This document shows, in pieces, positions 1-8,735 of a stretch of 64,000 bases of DNA. Source of the DNA: Lachnospiraceae bacterium KH1T2 (GTDB lineage Bacteria; Bacillota; Clostridia; Lachnospirales; Lachnospiraceae); assembly GCA_900114405.1 (NCBI GenBank), contig FOSY01000007.1, forward strand, positions 1 to 64,000, given 5' to 3'. Made by a program: the position numbers and the translations under genes. Numbering within the stretch: the stretch's first letter is position 1; each line of letters starts with the position of its first letter. Under the pieces are notes generated by a model, which was not told the DNA's origin, searched no databases, and saw nothing but the letters and a program-made list of their open reading frames with translations.

Positions 1-6
1 AATGCA

Positions 7-47
7 TCAGGTCTGATTGCCAATAACATTGAACCAATCAGACCTGA
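7..47. repeat. 13-bp inverted repeat, 15-nt loop
   Basis: The arm tcaggtctgattg (7-19) is the exact reverse complement of caatcagacctga (35-47). There is no T-run directly after either arm, so it is not a clear intrinsic terminator. It could be an end of a mobile element or a structured RNA cut by the window edge. In the rest of 48-300 I see no gene; the 12-mer cataactaacta occurs twice (near 117 and 291). Confidence 0.6.
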
Positions 48-300
48 GAGAACCTATCGCCGCCAAGCAAGGTTCAAATTACCTATGAGTTTCTGCTATC
101 GAAACTAAGCATTACTCATAACTAACTATAACACTTTTATCCATCTACAAGAAGTTAAAAATGTCTCGTAGTCTTATTAAGGTTACCCTCTTTTCCTGAA
201 ACAGCCAAATAGAATCAGTTATATTCTGCCGTTTTGACAATTGTATTTAGATAGAATCTGTAAAAAAGCTTAAGTATACAGTATGTCAGTGCATAACTAA

Positions 301-1257
301 CTATATAAGGAAATCACATTCTAAAGTGAATGACATTGCTTCACACCTGCAGACCATATCACCGATATTAAAAATCTTATGATCTGTGTGATTTTCTCTA
401 AACTCTTCTATAAGTCCATAGAAAATATCTGCAGACATACCAGCTTTAAGTTTTGTATCTACTATCTGCAGCTCAAGCTCAGGGAAAAAGTCATAACTTT
501 TCATATTTGAACCTAAGTAGAGTCCTTCAGTATCTACAGCGACATACCCTCTGCTGTTCATCTTGTCATACTGCTTTGAAACCAGATTTGGTATATCGTA
601 TATATGATCTCTGTCGTAATTGAGTGCCACAAAAATATCAGCGATTACATATAACGTCGGTAAAAGAGAAAAAGACACACTAAGCACCGTTTCTACTATA
701 TAAAGACTAAGACCTGTAAGTACCAATATCGTATAGACAGTTAAAGTACGCCTTGAATACGTTCCTCGCCGCAGCCATGCTAAAGCTATGACACCCAGAA
801 GTACGATCATCATTACTGTAAGATAGCCCCAATGAATTACTTTCAAAGGTCCATTTTCTATTCTGACCGTCATTCCCAATCCGGTATTGATCATTCTAAT
901 AGATTTATAATACAGTGCATTATCTATACAGCACCACACCAGAAACATATGTGCAAATGCTACTGTATACGCAAAGCCTTTAATCCATTTATTCACCGTG
1001 ACTCTCATAAAGTTTAAAATGGCAAATAGTACAACCATTAACATCACAGTACTGTCAAGATATTCAAAACAAAGTGCTATCATAGCACCTTCCCGTGTTC
1101 GGACTCTTGTCATGAGCCAGTAGCTAAGCAATATCAGTGGCGCAAGAATAACTATAGTCCAATAATAAATATCAATATTTTCATAATTTTTCAACGCAAT
1201 GTATATAACTATGAAAATTGATATTATCAATAGGACAGCAAAATAATTGCTAACCAT
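301..1257 (-). CDS. 7TM membrane sensor protein, apparently without output domain
   Basis: Integral membrane protein of 318 residues. About seven hydrophobic helices fill residues 1-215, with the spacing and motifs of the N-terminal 7TM region found in histidine kinases and GGDEF proteins (REGAM after TM2, a loop ending in NGPL before TM5, LLPTLYVIADIF at TM7). Residues 220-318 look like a PAS-like cytoplasmic domain. Family members normally continue into a GGDEF, EAL or kinase domain. Here a stop follows at ECDFLI, and the next 300 bases hold further stops and no GGDEF-like reading. It is the last gene of a three-gene operon, 5 nt after the response regulator. It is either a naturally short signal-sensing protein or a truncated one. 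The 7TM assignment is firm; the ligand is unknown. Confidence 0.8.
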   Translation of the reverse strand: MVSNYFAVLLIISIFIVIYIALKNYENIDIYYWTIVILAPLILLSYWLMTRVRTREGAMIALCFEYLDSTVMLMVVLFAILNFMRVTVNKWIKGFAYTVAFAHMFLVWCCIDNALYYKSIRMINTGLGMTVRIENGPLKVIHWGYLTVMMIVLLGVIALAWLRRGTYSRRTLTVYTILVLTGLSLYIVETVLSVSFSLLPTLYVIADIFVALNYDRDHIYDIPNLVSKQYDKMNSRGYVAVDTEGLYLGSNMKSYDFFPELELQIVDTKLKAGMSADIFYGLIEEFRENHTDHKIFNIGDMVCRCEAMSFTLECDFLI

Positions 1258-1262
1258 AACTC

Positions 1263-2042
1263 TTAGTTCTCCTTATCGAAAAACATCCTAATACTGCTGA
1301 GAATCGATTCTTTTGGCTGAGTTTTCAATAAATATCCCTGCGGCTTCAGTGCTAAAAGCTCCCTAACCGTCTCCTGATCGTTTTTAGATGTTAAAAACAT
1401 CACCGGAGGATGTTTGAGCGCCTTTTCTCCATTGAGCATTTCAAGAAACTGCGCACCTGTACATACAGGCATTTCATAATCCAGCAGAATCAAGTCAGGA
1501 TTTTTAATGTTTATGAGCTTGATCGCCGTAAAAGCCGATGGACACACGCATACATTGTAGTCTTCTTCAAGCCAGTCCGAAGCCGTTCTCAAAAAAGTCG
1601 GTGAATCATCAACTATCATTATCAGCTTTCTCAAGCCTCGATTCTTTATGACTTCAAGCAATGACTTGAGCTTTTTGGTAATTTCCTTTGCATCGACAGG
1701 TCTCACAAATGTTTCTGCGATAAGCGCCGGAGTTGTCACTTCCTTAAGCGAAGATATTTTTTCCGGCTCATCCAGGATGACCAAATGAGCCCCCTGCTCA
1801 ATACATGCATCATAAATAAATGCTCTTTCCTTAGGGTTTTCCAGCAGAATTTCTGCCTCAGAAAATACAAGCGGTGGGATTTCTTCCACCCCTTTTTTCA
1901 TACAGTCTTTGATTTCTATCTCGCACGTTACTATATTGTGTTCATCCTCAAGAAAAGATTTAACTGCTCCATTCACAAAAGGCATGGTATTCCGGTACAA
2001 GAAAAGCACCTGAGCATCATTTTTTTCAATAGAATTACTCAT
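1263..2042 (-). CDS. Response regulator with C-terminal receiver domain
   Basis: Protein of 259 residues. Residues 138-257 form a CheY-like receiver: acidic pair in IMIVDDSP (D145/D146), phospho-acceptor D188 in LILLDYEMP, and a Thr-Ser-Lys segment (FLTSKN) carrying the conserved Thr/Ser and Lys. Residues 1-135 have alternating beta/alpha character with VILDEPEK and may be a degenerate pseudo-receiver that lacks a proper phosphorylation site. There is no DNA-binding output domain, so signalling is probably by protein-protein contact. The gene begins one base after the stop of the hybrid kinase upstream and is followed 5 nt later by the 7TM protein, so the three are co-transcribed and the kinase is the likely phosphodonor. 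Confidence 0.85.
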   Translation of the reverse strand: MSNSIEKNDAQVLFLYRNTMPFVNGAVKSFLEDEHNIVTCEIEIKDCMKKGVEEIPPLVFSEAEILLENPKERAFIYDACIEQGAHLVILDEPEKISSLKEVTTPALIAETFVRPVDAKEITKKLKSLLEVIKNRGLRKLIMIVDDSPTFLRTASDWLEEDYNVCVCPSAFTAIKLINIKNPDLILLDYEMPVCTGAQFLEMLNGEKALKHPPVMFLTSKNDQETVRELLALKPQGYLLKTQPKESILSSIRMFFDKEN

Positions 2043-2043
2043 A

Positions 2044-5013
2044 TCAGTCCCCTTTTAATTTTTTACAGATTTCTTCACATTTTTCAGCATCTAAATTAGC
2101 TACAGCATTTTTCAGTCCATCCATTTTATTCTGTAACTCTACATCATCTCTATATTTTTCAAGTTCTTCAATTATTGCATCAGAACTCTTAATATCGTAT
2201 GCATTCATGCTCGTAACCAATTGATCAAGCAAACTGTTTAATGCTTCTCTGCTGATATTACCTTCTTTCTTTTCTTTTGGTTCAATACCATCGAAGTAAT
2301 GCTTAAAGCCTTCATAAACCTGATTCCAAAACTCTACAAAATACTCTGTGGTATCGACTACCTGCTTTACCGCACCATTCTTTGCAGCATATTCAAGCTG
2401 AGCCGCAGAGCCATAAACCTGAAGCGCCCCGCACAAAGCAGCTGAAGTTTTCATAGCATGCACTTTTATCCTATAGCTGTTCAAAGCATCTTTATCATTT
2501 TCATCATTTCTAAGAGCAGCCGCATATCCTCTGAGTTCTTCTACATCTGTCTGCGCCACCTGTACGAACTGTTTCATGACTCTGAGCACACCATCAACAC
2601 TTCCTGTATGTTCCAAAGCATATGTGACATCAGCACAGTTAATTCCAACCAATGCTTTCATGTCTTTTGTTTTAGATTTTTTATTTCCTACAGTATTGCC
2701 CTTCTTCACAAGCTCCTTAGGAAGATATTTCAGCATGATCTCCTCAAGTTTAACCTCATCTATCGGCTTTGACAGAAAATCATTAAATCCACTCTTTAAG
2801 TAATCTTCTTTAGCTCCCTGCAGCGCATTAGCCGTAAGTATTATCACTGGAGTTTGCGCATTCAAGCCGTTTTTATCTTCTCTTAGATGCTTAAATGTCT
2901 CAATTCCATCCATTTCAGGCATCATATGATCCATAAAAATAACGTCATATTTATTTTTTTGAGCTAAATCTAATGACATGGCTCCGCTATGCGCTTTATC
3001 TATGTGAAGCTGATTTTCTTTTAAGAGGTTTTCAAAAACCATCAAATTCATTTCATTGTCATCAACGACAAGTATATGTGCATTCGGAGCAATGAATGAT
3101 GCTCTATAATTATCCTCTTCATCCCTATCGTTATTATCCCAATCCACTTGTCCAATAGGAGTTGAGTCAATTATTCTTTGTTCAACTTCAAAGTAGAATT
3201 CACTTCCCTTTCCATAAACACTTGCAACCTTCAGCTCAGAATCCATCAGAGTCAATAGCCCTTTCACAAGATTCATTCCTATTCCGGTTCCTTCAACAGC
3301 GCGATTCTTCTTTTCATCAAATCTTGAAAATCTGTCAAAAAGTTTTTTCTGGTTTTCAGGTGTTATGCCAGCGCCTGTGTCTCGCACTGAAATCAGCAAA
3401 TGAATCTTACCCTCAGCAGATTCTTTACCATAAACCCCAAGCCTTATCCAGCCTGTTTCCGTGTATTTCAGTGCATTAGTAAGAAGATTTATCACGATCT
3501 GCTTTAGTCGTACATCATCACCATAAAGCTTATTTGGAAGATTTTCTCCGACATCAATCTTAAACGCAAGGTTTTTGCTCTGTATACGCGTTTTAACAAC
3601 ACTTTCTATCTCATAGATCATCTGCTTAAGCGAATACTCAGCTTCGATCAGTGACATTTTTCCAGCTTCTAACTTGGAAAAATCAAGGATGCTGTTTATC
3701 AACGCAAGAAGCATGTTTCCAGCTGTTTTAATATCCCTCGCATATCCTCTGACAACAGATTGCTCACTTTCGCGAAGAATCATTGTATCAAGTCCAAGTA
3801 TCGTATTTATAGGAGTTCGTATCTCATGTGACATATTTGCCAAAAAAGCACTCTTGGCATTACTTTCCATCTTCACATTCTCAACCTGCTTGAGCACTTG
3901 ATTTAATTCTTTTTTTTCTTCATTAATCTGCTGTGTCGTAAACAGAACCTTTCGCAGCGGTTCGCCTTCAATTCTGTCCATTGCGATAAACTGCAAACGA
4001 CTCCAGCCGAATCTTAAGCTCTCATATTCAAAAGCAATGCTGCTTCTTCCTTCGAGTCTTTCACTAATATCCTCAAGATTTACAAATTTTCTCGCAAGCT
4101 CTCTATACTCTTCCTTTGGATCAAACGAAAACAAATTTTGAAATTGTTCCTGAGCCGTTAAATTTCGTGGTCTTGTCCTATCATATTTTTCATCCATTCC
4201 TACCGGAGTTATCGTATTTTCAACAAGATCGACTATATACACAAGTTCATATAGATCTGAAAGGCTTGCTATGCCGGAATTTCTAAGCTGATTCTCACGC
4301 TCAGTCTTACGATAAACATATTTCGCAACGAAATTCATTGCAAATACAAATATCCACGAAATTACAAGTACTATCAGAATATAAAAACCTACGCCCTCAA
4401 AAAAGCTGCGGTAAAAATAGTATTTCATGCCATAATTCGTAAGATCCAGATCAGACTTATGATAAAATACTCCTCCTACAGAAGTCTGATTTCTCTCAGG
4501 AACAGGCTTTTCTCTATATTCTGCTTTGGGAAAATAAACGATAAAATCACCTTTTTTCAAAGGTATTAAAAGATCAACGCCTTCCATAATATGATCAAGC
4601 TTCAAATCTTCCATAGAATAATTTGCCAGATTAAGCTTTTGAACGTTTTCATGGTCAGACGCAACATACTGATGTATTTCTACATCACCATTCCAGAATT
4701 GATTAACGTAGCAATCCTCAACAATACTGATAGTTAGCGTCCATGAACTTACAAGATTCCCGGAATTATTATGAATGTCAACATCATATACTTCACCATA
4801 TAGGCCGGAATCTTCCTTTATCCATCTCGACGTACTACTCCCACGCGGGTGAATATCAGCATATACTTCACTGTCCTTATCAGATTCAGTTACAATATGT
4901 GCCACACTATTGAAAGAAATTACTAAAGCCAGTTGAACAGAAAAACATATAACAACGAGCAAAGTAAGGCATATCATTACTTTTCTCACAAATTTGATCC
5001 TACGCTTATCCAT
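2044..5013 (-). CDS. Hybrid sensor histidine kinase (HK-REC-HPt)
   Basis: Membrane kinase of 989 residues that begins a phosphorelay. Two TM helices (about 12-34 and 208-230) flank an extracytoplasmic sensor of some 175 residues with no family I recognise. A PAS-like stretch (245-350) and a coiled segment (360-385) follow. Then come HisKA with H396 in NMSHEIRTPIN, HATPase_c with the N box NLLTNALKY and G boxes DTGAGI and GTGIGMNL, and a receiver (645-765, D695 in VIFMDHMMPEMDG). A C-terminal HPt-like domain has H852 in KVHAMKTSAAL. With all four phosphorelay modules in one chain, the neighbouring response regulator is the natural final acceptor. First gene of the operon; a promoter should lie in 5014-5180, where I see a 12-bp palindrome gcggaattccgc (5039-5050). 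Confidence 0.92.
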   Translation of the reverse strand: MDKRRIKFVRKVMICLTLLVVICFSVQLALVISFNSVAHIVTESDKDSEVYADIHPRGSSTSRWIKEDSGLYGEVYDVDIHNNSGNLVSSWTLTISIVEDCYVNQFWNGDVEIHQYVASDHENVQKLNLANYSMEDLKLDHIMEGVDLLIPLKKGDFIVYFPKAEYREKPVPERNQTSVGGVFYHKSDLDLTNYGMKYYFYRSFFEGVGFYILIVLVISWIFVFAMNFVAKYVYRKTERENQLRNSGIASLSDLYELVYIVDLVENTITPVGMDEKYDRTRPRNLTAQEQFQNLFSFDPKEEYRELARKFVNLEDISERLEGRSSIAFEYESLRFGWSRLQFIAMDRIEGEPLRKVLFTTQQINEEKKELNQVLKQVENVKMESNAKSAFLANMSHEIRTPINTILGLDTMILRESEQSVVRGYARDIKTAGNMLLALINSILDFSKLEAGKMSLIEAEYSLKQMIYEIESVVKTRIQSKNLAFKIDVGENLPNKLYGDDVRLKQIVINLLTNALKYTETGWIRLGVYGKESAEGKIHLLISVRDTGAGITPENQKKLFDRFSRFDEKKNRAVEGTGIGMNLVKGLLTLMDSELKVASVYGKGSEFYFEVEQRIIDSTPIGQVDWDNNDRDEEDNYRASFIAPNAHILVVDDNEMNLMVFENLLKENQLHIDKAHSGAMSLDLAQKNKYDVIFMDHMMPEMDGIETFKHLREDKNGLNAQTPVIILTANALQGAKEDYLKSGFNDFLSKPIDEVKLEEIMLKYLPKELVKKGNTVGNKKSKTKDMKALVGINCADVTYALEHTGSVDGVLRVMKQFVQVAQTDVEELRGYAAALRNDENDKDALNSYRIKVHAMKTSAALCGALQVYGSAAQLEYAAKNGAVKQVVDTTEYFVEFWNQVYEGFKHYFDGIEPKEKKEGNISREALNSLLDQLVTSMNAYDIKSSDAIIEELEKYRDDVELQNKMDGLKNAVANLDAEKCEEICKKLKGD

Positions 5014-5181
5014 TATCTAAATACCCTTTGCCCCCTCAGCGGAATTCCGCGTAAAGTGTATCTACATTACCTTAATTATAAATTTCACAAAATCCTTTTT
5101 CAACCTATATAGTGTGCTTATTTTACAACATTCTGTAACCACTGTATTCCTCTATACTACATATATTAATTTTTTATAAAC

Positions 5182-5213
5182 AAAGGTCGGAAACATTTCC
5201 ATTTCCGACCTTT
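5182..5213. terminator. Intrinsic terminator, probably bidirectional
   Basis: A 12-bp perfect stem (aaaggtcggaaa at 5182-5193 with tttccgaccttt at 5202-5213) and an 8-nt loop. It lies just past the stop of the 5219-5503 minus-strand gene, with A/T runs on both sides. Confidence 0.8.
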
Positions 5214-5218
5214 TATCA

Positions 5219-5503
5219 TCATATTATTCTGTTTAATGCACGATTAATGTACTCTGGCATATCCATTTCCATATTGATTCCCTCAGATCTTGCCCACAGC
5301 TTTTTGCCGCTGCAATTGAGCACCAGCTGTATTTCGTTATTTTTCATAACTTCATCTATCCTGTCGCCGCTCTCTGCCCCGCACCTATGAATATCATGCT
5401 GCTCATCTTCCCAGCAAAGGATCAGTGAACTTCTGTATTCACTTCCTTCTTCCGTATAATTAGGGCTAACAAGATCAAAAATTCTTTGCTCCTTCTCAGT
5501 CAT
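5219..5503 (-). CDS. Small uncharacterised protein (94 aa)
   Basis: Acidic soluble protein that I do not recognise. A longer in-frame reading to 5530 exists. I chose the ATG at 5503 because a strong AGGGGG ribosome binding site sits about 7 nt upstream of it and the preceding residues look non-conserved. The chain starts MTEKEQRIFDL, has several Cys (LILCWEDEQ, IHRCGAE, LVLNCSGKK) and no membrane segment. It is a single-gene unit between the signalling operon and the NMT1-like lipoprotein gene, closed by its own terminator at 5182-5213. No function can be assigned. Confidence 0.7.
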   Translation of the reverse strand: MTEKEQRIFDLVSPNYTEEGSEYRSSLILCWEDEQHDIHRCGAESGDRIDEVMKNNEIQLVLNCSGKKLWARSEGINMEMDMPEYINRALNRII

Positions 5504-5617
5504 ATTCAACCCCCTGAAATGTACCAACATCAGAATTAGAACATATCAACCAATTCATTTCTTGCTGCATTTCAATTATACCCTAATCTTAAAATTGTGT
5601 AAATTTTGACACAATTA

Positions 5618-5643
5618 TTTAACTTAGTCGCGACTAAGTTAAA
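5618..5643. promoter_or_regulatory. 26-bp perfect palindrome (possible operator)
   Basis: The core aacttagtcgcgactaagtt (5621-5640) is its own reverse complement, and symmetry extends three bases each way. There is no loop and no T-run, so it suits a dimeric DNA-binding protein better than a terminator. It lies between two minus-strand genes: upstream of the 5503 start and downstream of the lipoprotein gene. A related dyad occurs at 6989-7007. Confidence 0.5.
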
Positions 5644-5688
5644 ACATTCCGCGAGTATTGCTGTTTTAGCAAGGTTTATATGCAACTA

Positions 5689-6831
5689 TCAGATATTAGT
5701 CTCCTTAAATTCATTCATCAATTCATTATATATATCATTATCCGGATCTTCTTTGATCAATTCATTCAACGCATCTTCATAAATCGTTGTATCGATATAG
5801 TCATCAATATTAACATTACCTTCTATATACCCAACATTCACCATAGCCTTATAAAATTCTTTTATACTTCTTTTATTTGGATTAGGCGAAAGCCCCAAGT
5901 GTCCATAATTATAAAGTTGTTCTTCAAGGACATCTCTTTCTAGATTTAATGCTTTTCCAGCCACTTCAAGTGCTTTTTCATGATTATTTTTTATTAATTC
6001 ATATGCTTTGATATTAGCCTTAAGTGCTTTTACAAACTTTTCACGATCATTCTCAAGCTTTTTCTTCGTTGTCACCAGACGACAGCATATATAATCCGGC
6101 CATTCATCTTCAGCATCAAGCTGACTTACCGGAACAAGTCCTTCTCCCTCAGCCAGAGACCTGTATGTGAGGAAATTAATTCCCAGATCAACTTCTTTAT
6201 TTATGACCGCCTGTATGACCGTTGCCTGTGAATCCAACTCGACAAATTCTATCTTTTCTAAGTCTACGCCCCGATCTGCAAGGATTTTCCTAAAAGCAAC
6301 ATCGCCCGTGTTCATCCTCGTAACGCCTATCCTCTTACCGGTCAACGTTTCTTCATTAAGTTCAGTAAATTCATCTGCTCTTTCCGGAAGCGCATACACT
6401 GTTTCCCCAAGGCTCATCTGACCGCCTATCACCACTAGATCCGCTCCTTCATCGATATACTGAAGCTCAGCGGCAATACCTGCGCCTATGAGATCTGTTT
6501 TACCATCGATAAGAGCTTGAATATTGTCAGGATTTGAATTATTGAAAACAAACTTGGCTGTCAAACCCTCTTCTGAAAAGAATCCCCCTTCATATGCAGT
6601 TACAAGGTCGATGTGCGCTATAGCTGCATCCCAGCCTATCAGCCTTATCTCATCCGACGGTTCTGAAAACTCTTTCGCATCTGATGAAGCACTGATTTCT
6701 GATCCATCTGTATCTACCTTTGTTTTAACATTTGCAGTTCCCGTCGTATTCGTACAAGCCGTAACAATTATTGATAAAATTACAGCCACACACCCAACTA
6801 ACATAACGTTAGTTTTATTATAATTTTTCAA
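5689..6831 (-). CDS. ABC transporter substrate-binding lipoprotein (NMT1/THI5-like)
   Basis: Predicted extracellular lipoprotein of 380 residues. The start is a TTG at 6831 with a GAGG site 10 nt before it. This start gives the basic n-region MKNYNKTN before the hydrophobic stretch and the lipobox VTAC (Cys about residue 26). The mature part follows the NMT1/SsuA-like binding-protein pattern: LIGWDAAIAHIDLVTAYEGGFF, then GLTAKFV, LIDGKTDLIG and GKRIGVTR. Such proteins bind sulfonates, nitrate, pyrimidine precursors or similar small molecules for an ABC importer. No permease or ATPase gene is next to it, so the substrate is open and it may act with a transporter elsewhere. Dyads at 5618-5643 and 6989-7007 flank the gene. 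Confidence 0.82.
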   Translation of the reverse strand: MKNYNKTNVMLVGCVAVILSIIVTACTNTTGTANVKTKVDTDGSEISASSDAKEFSEPSDEIRLIGWDAAIAHIDLVTAYEGGFFSEEGLTAKFVFNNSNPDNIQALIDGKTDLIGAGIAAELQYIDEGADLVVIGGQMSLGETVYALPERADEFTELNEETLTGKRIGVTRMNTGDVAFRKILADRGVDLEKIEFVELDSQATVIQAVINKEVDLGINFLTYRSLAEGEGLVPVSQLDAEDEWPDYICCRLVTTKKKLENDREKFVKALKANIKAYELIKNNHEKALEVAGKALNLERDVLEEQLYNYGHLGLSPNPNKRSIKEFYKAMVNVGYIEGNVNIDDYIDTTIYEDALNELIKEDPDNDIYNELMNEFKETNI

Positions 6832-6988
6832 TATTTTTTACCTCGACATCCATCAACACAATTCTAACTGTTATTTCGGCATTTTCCACACAAATAAAAA
6901 GTCTTTTTGACCACGTAAATATGTTTATGTTTTTAAGAAAAACTTGTTTCATGCTGAAAATACACTATAATATTATTTAGAGATTTTA

Positions 6989-7007
6989 GACTTAGTTTAT
7001 CTAAGTC
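6989..7007. promoter_or_regulatory. Inverted repeat gacttag-N5-ctaagtc
   Basis: Seven-base perfect arms with a 5-nt spacer between two divergent genes (lipoprotein on minus, large unknown protein on plus). The half-site acttag is the same as in the palindrome at 5618-5643, which suggests one regulator for both. Confidence 0.4.
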
Positions 7008-7086
7008 AGAAAGTCTAACACCGACTGAGATAAGTATAAGTCAAGCGTAGTATGAGGGATATGGTTATAAAGGTTTGGGTGATAAT

Positions 7087-8670
7087 ATGATACATGCAGG
7101 TAACATTGGCACTGATATAAACAAAATATTCAGCGTTCAATATTTCTCCGCTAGTCACTTTTCGGGTGACTATGCGTCATTTTCAACAGATCTGAAAAAT
7201 GGGATAAATAGCGGTCTCATAACTAAAAAAGAAATTATTACTATCGTTAAATCTTCAATACTCAGCAATGATTTAAAACTTTATGAGATCATAAAAAACT
7301 GCTCTATAAAACTAAATACAGATGATTTTGTTAAAATCTTATATTTCACTATTCTTTACTCTGATCACATAGATATAATTCCAATTTTATATGAAGAACT
7401 TGAAGAAAAAAGACATTTATGCCGCCGTGAATTACTGATTGCCAGCGCTCTTACTATTCAAACAGAAAAATGGGATTTCCTTGGTCTTTTTTGTGAAAAC
7501 AACAAAGATATCGAATCAAACATAGTAAACTATTACCTTAAAAATATTGATAGAATTAAACTTTCATCAAAGGTTTTTGAAAATTTGCTTCCTAAAGAGC
7601 CTGCGTCTAAAGCTGCATTCTGCCTTTTATCTTATGGGATTTACAGAGATGACGCAGATACGCTGAAAGACACAGCTTACTCTTCGTCTATAAAAGAGGA
7701 ATTTGAACTTGGCAAAAATCATTTCTTAACTCAGATATATAAGTACGACAGCATAAAAGTGCTTAAATATTTCATTTCTTCTGAATATCTAAGCCTTGAA
7801 TATGTTTATGAGAATGCGTCCTTGCGCTTTTCCAATGATAAAGAAGATACCTTCGATGCACTTGAAGTTTTGTACTATCTTTTTGCCAAAAGCAAAGCCT
7901 TCGATGATGCATTGTGCAGCGAGGTGATCTCATTGGCTGTGCACCACCAAAACTACGATATTTTCAAGAAAGCTTTTAACAAGGGAAAACGCAGAAAAAA
8001 TTTCAAAACCGTTATTTTTCCGGAATTACTTCGAAATGAAAGCTGGTGGGAATATGGTGATTTCTTAGAAAAAAATATACTCCCTATGCTTCAGGATAAT
8101 GAAGAATATTTACATACTTTGACAGCTAATCTTGCTTCCGCTGCGCCTTGTAATTACTTCAAGAAAATACTATGCTTATTACCTGAAAAATGCTTATCCT
8201 ATGCTCAAAGCTTGGAGCCTGATCTTTCCTCTGAGTCAAAAGAACTTCGCTCGATAAAGGCACAAAATGCCATATACGTTCTTCAAACAAGCTCAGATAA
8301 GGAACCCGGATTTTATGAAAAGCTCTACCTTGAATCCGCAAGAACCAATGAATTTATGCTCGATTACCTGCTCAGCGACCAAAGTATCGCAAGCTGCATC
8401 CACAATTTTGATCGAATATTTGAAATGGGTTGTAAAAATGCAATATTATATGGAAACCCAGACGGATTAAGGGTTCTCTGCTCGCATGGACTTGATCTGA
8501 AACAGGTTCTCAGCAATGAAGTGGTGGTTTCTGAACTTACTGATTGCTTTGACCGTGCCGGGGAAATAAACTTTTTCACAGGTGTATCTTATATGCCGAA
8601 CCCCGAAATGCATTCAATTCTTATGGAAAATAATATTGAAGACGAACGTCTTCTTACAATATTTAAGTAA
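7087..8670 (+). CDS. Uncharacterised helical-repeat-like protein
   Basis: Soluble protein of about 527 residues with no signal peptide or membrane helix. I chose the ATG at 7087 (GGGTGA at 7077-7082); a TTG four codons earlier (7075) is the alternative. The sequence is a run of short amphipathic helices such as DLKLYEIIKNCSIKL, DNDTF-type turns and IKVLKYFISSEYLSLEYV. This gives the impression of an ankyrin-like or other alpha-solenoid scaffold, but no canonical ankyrin signature is clear. It is a single-gene unit, divergent from the NMT1-like lipoprotein and ended by the strong terminator at 8674-8710. It probably mediates protein contacts; this is inferred from composition only. Confidence 0.75.
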   Translation: MIHAGNIGTDINKIFSVQYFSASHFSGDYASFSTDLKNGINSGLITKKEIITIVKSSILSNDLKLYEIIKNCSIKLNTDDFVKILYFTILYSDHIDIIPILYEELEEKRHLCRRELLIASALTIQTEKWDFLGLFCENNKDIESNIVNYYLKNIDRIKLSSKVFENLLPKEPASKAAFCLLSYGIYRDDADTLKDTAYSSSIKEEFELGKNHFLTQIYKYDSIKVLKYFISSEYLSLEYVYENASLRFSNDKEDTFDALEVLYYLFAKSKAFDDALCSEVISLAVHHQNYDIFKKAFNKGKRRKNFKTVIFPELLRNESWWEYGDFLEKNILPMLQDNEEYLHTLTANLASAAPCNYFKKILCLLPEKCLSYAQSLEPDLSSESKELRSIKAQNAIYVLQTSSDKEPGFYEKLYLESARTNEFMLDYLLSDQSIASCIHNFDRIFEMGCKNAILYGNPDGLRVLCSHGLDLKQVLSNEVVVSELTDCFDRAGEINFFTGVSYMPNPEMHSILMENNIEDERLLTIFK

Positions 8671-8673
8671 AAG

Positions 8674-8710
8674 AATGTCTTTCGCAAGCAAACTGCGAAA
8701 GACATTTTTT
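8674..8710. terminator. Bidirectional intrinsic terminator
   Basis: A 13-bp stem, aatgtctttcgca (8674-8686) with tgcgaaagacatt (8694-8706), followed by TTTT on plus. It separates the converging 7087-8670 gene and pta. Confidence 0.88.
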
Positions 8711-8735
8711 AAGATCTTAGAAGCTAAGTCAAAGA

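Noticed and set aside
1..300. A GGDEF domain lost by frameshift after the 7TM protein
   Set aside because: Translating all three minus frames by eye gave several stops and no GGDEF-like or diguanylate cyclase motif.
7008..7086. A riboswitch in the leader of the 7087 gene
   Set aside because: I compared it with the c-di-GMP type from memory and found no conserved core; only a simple dyad is present.
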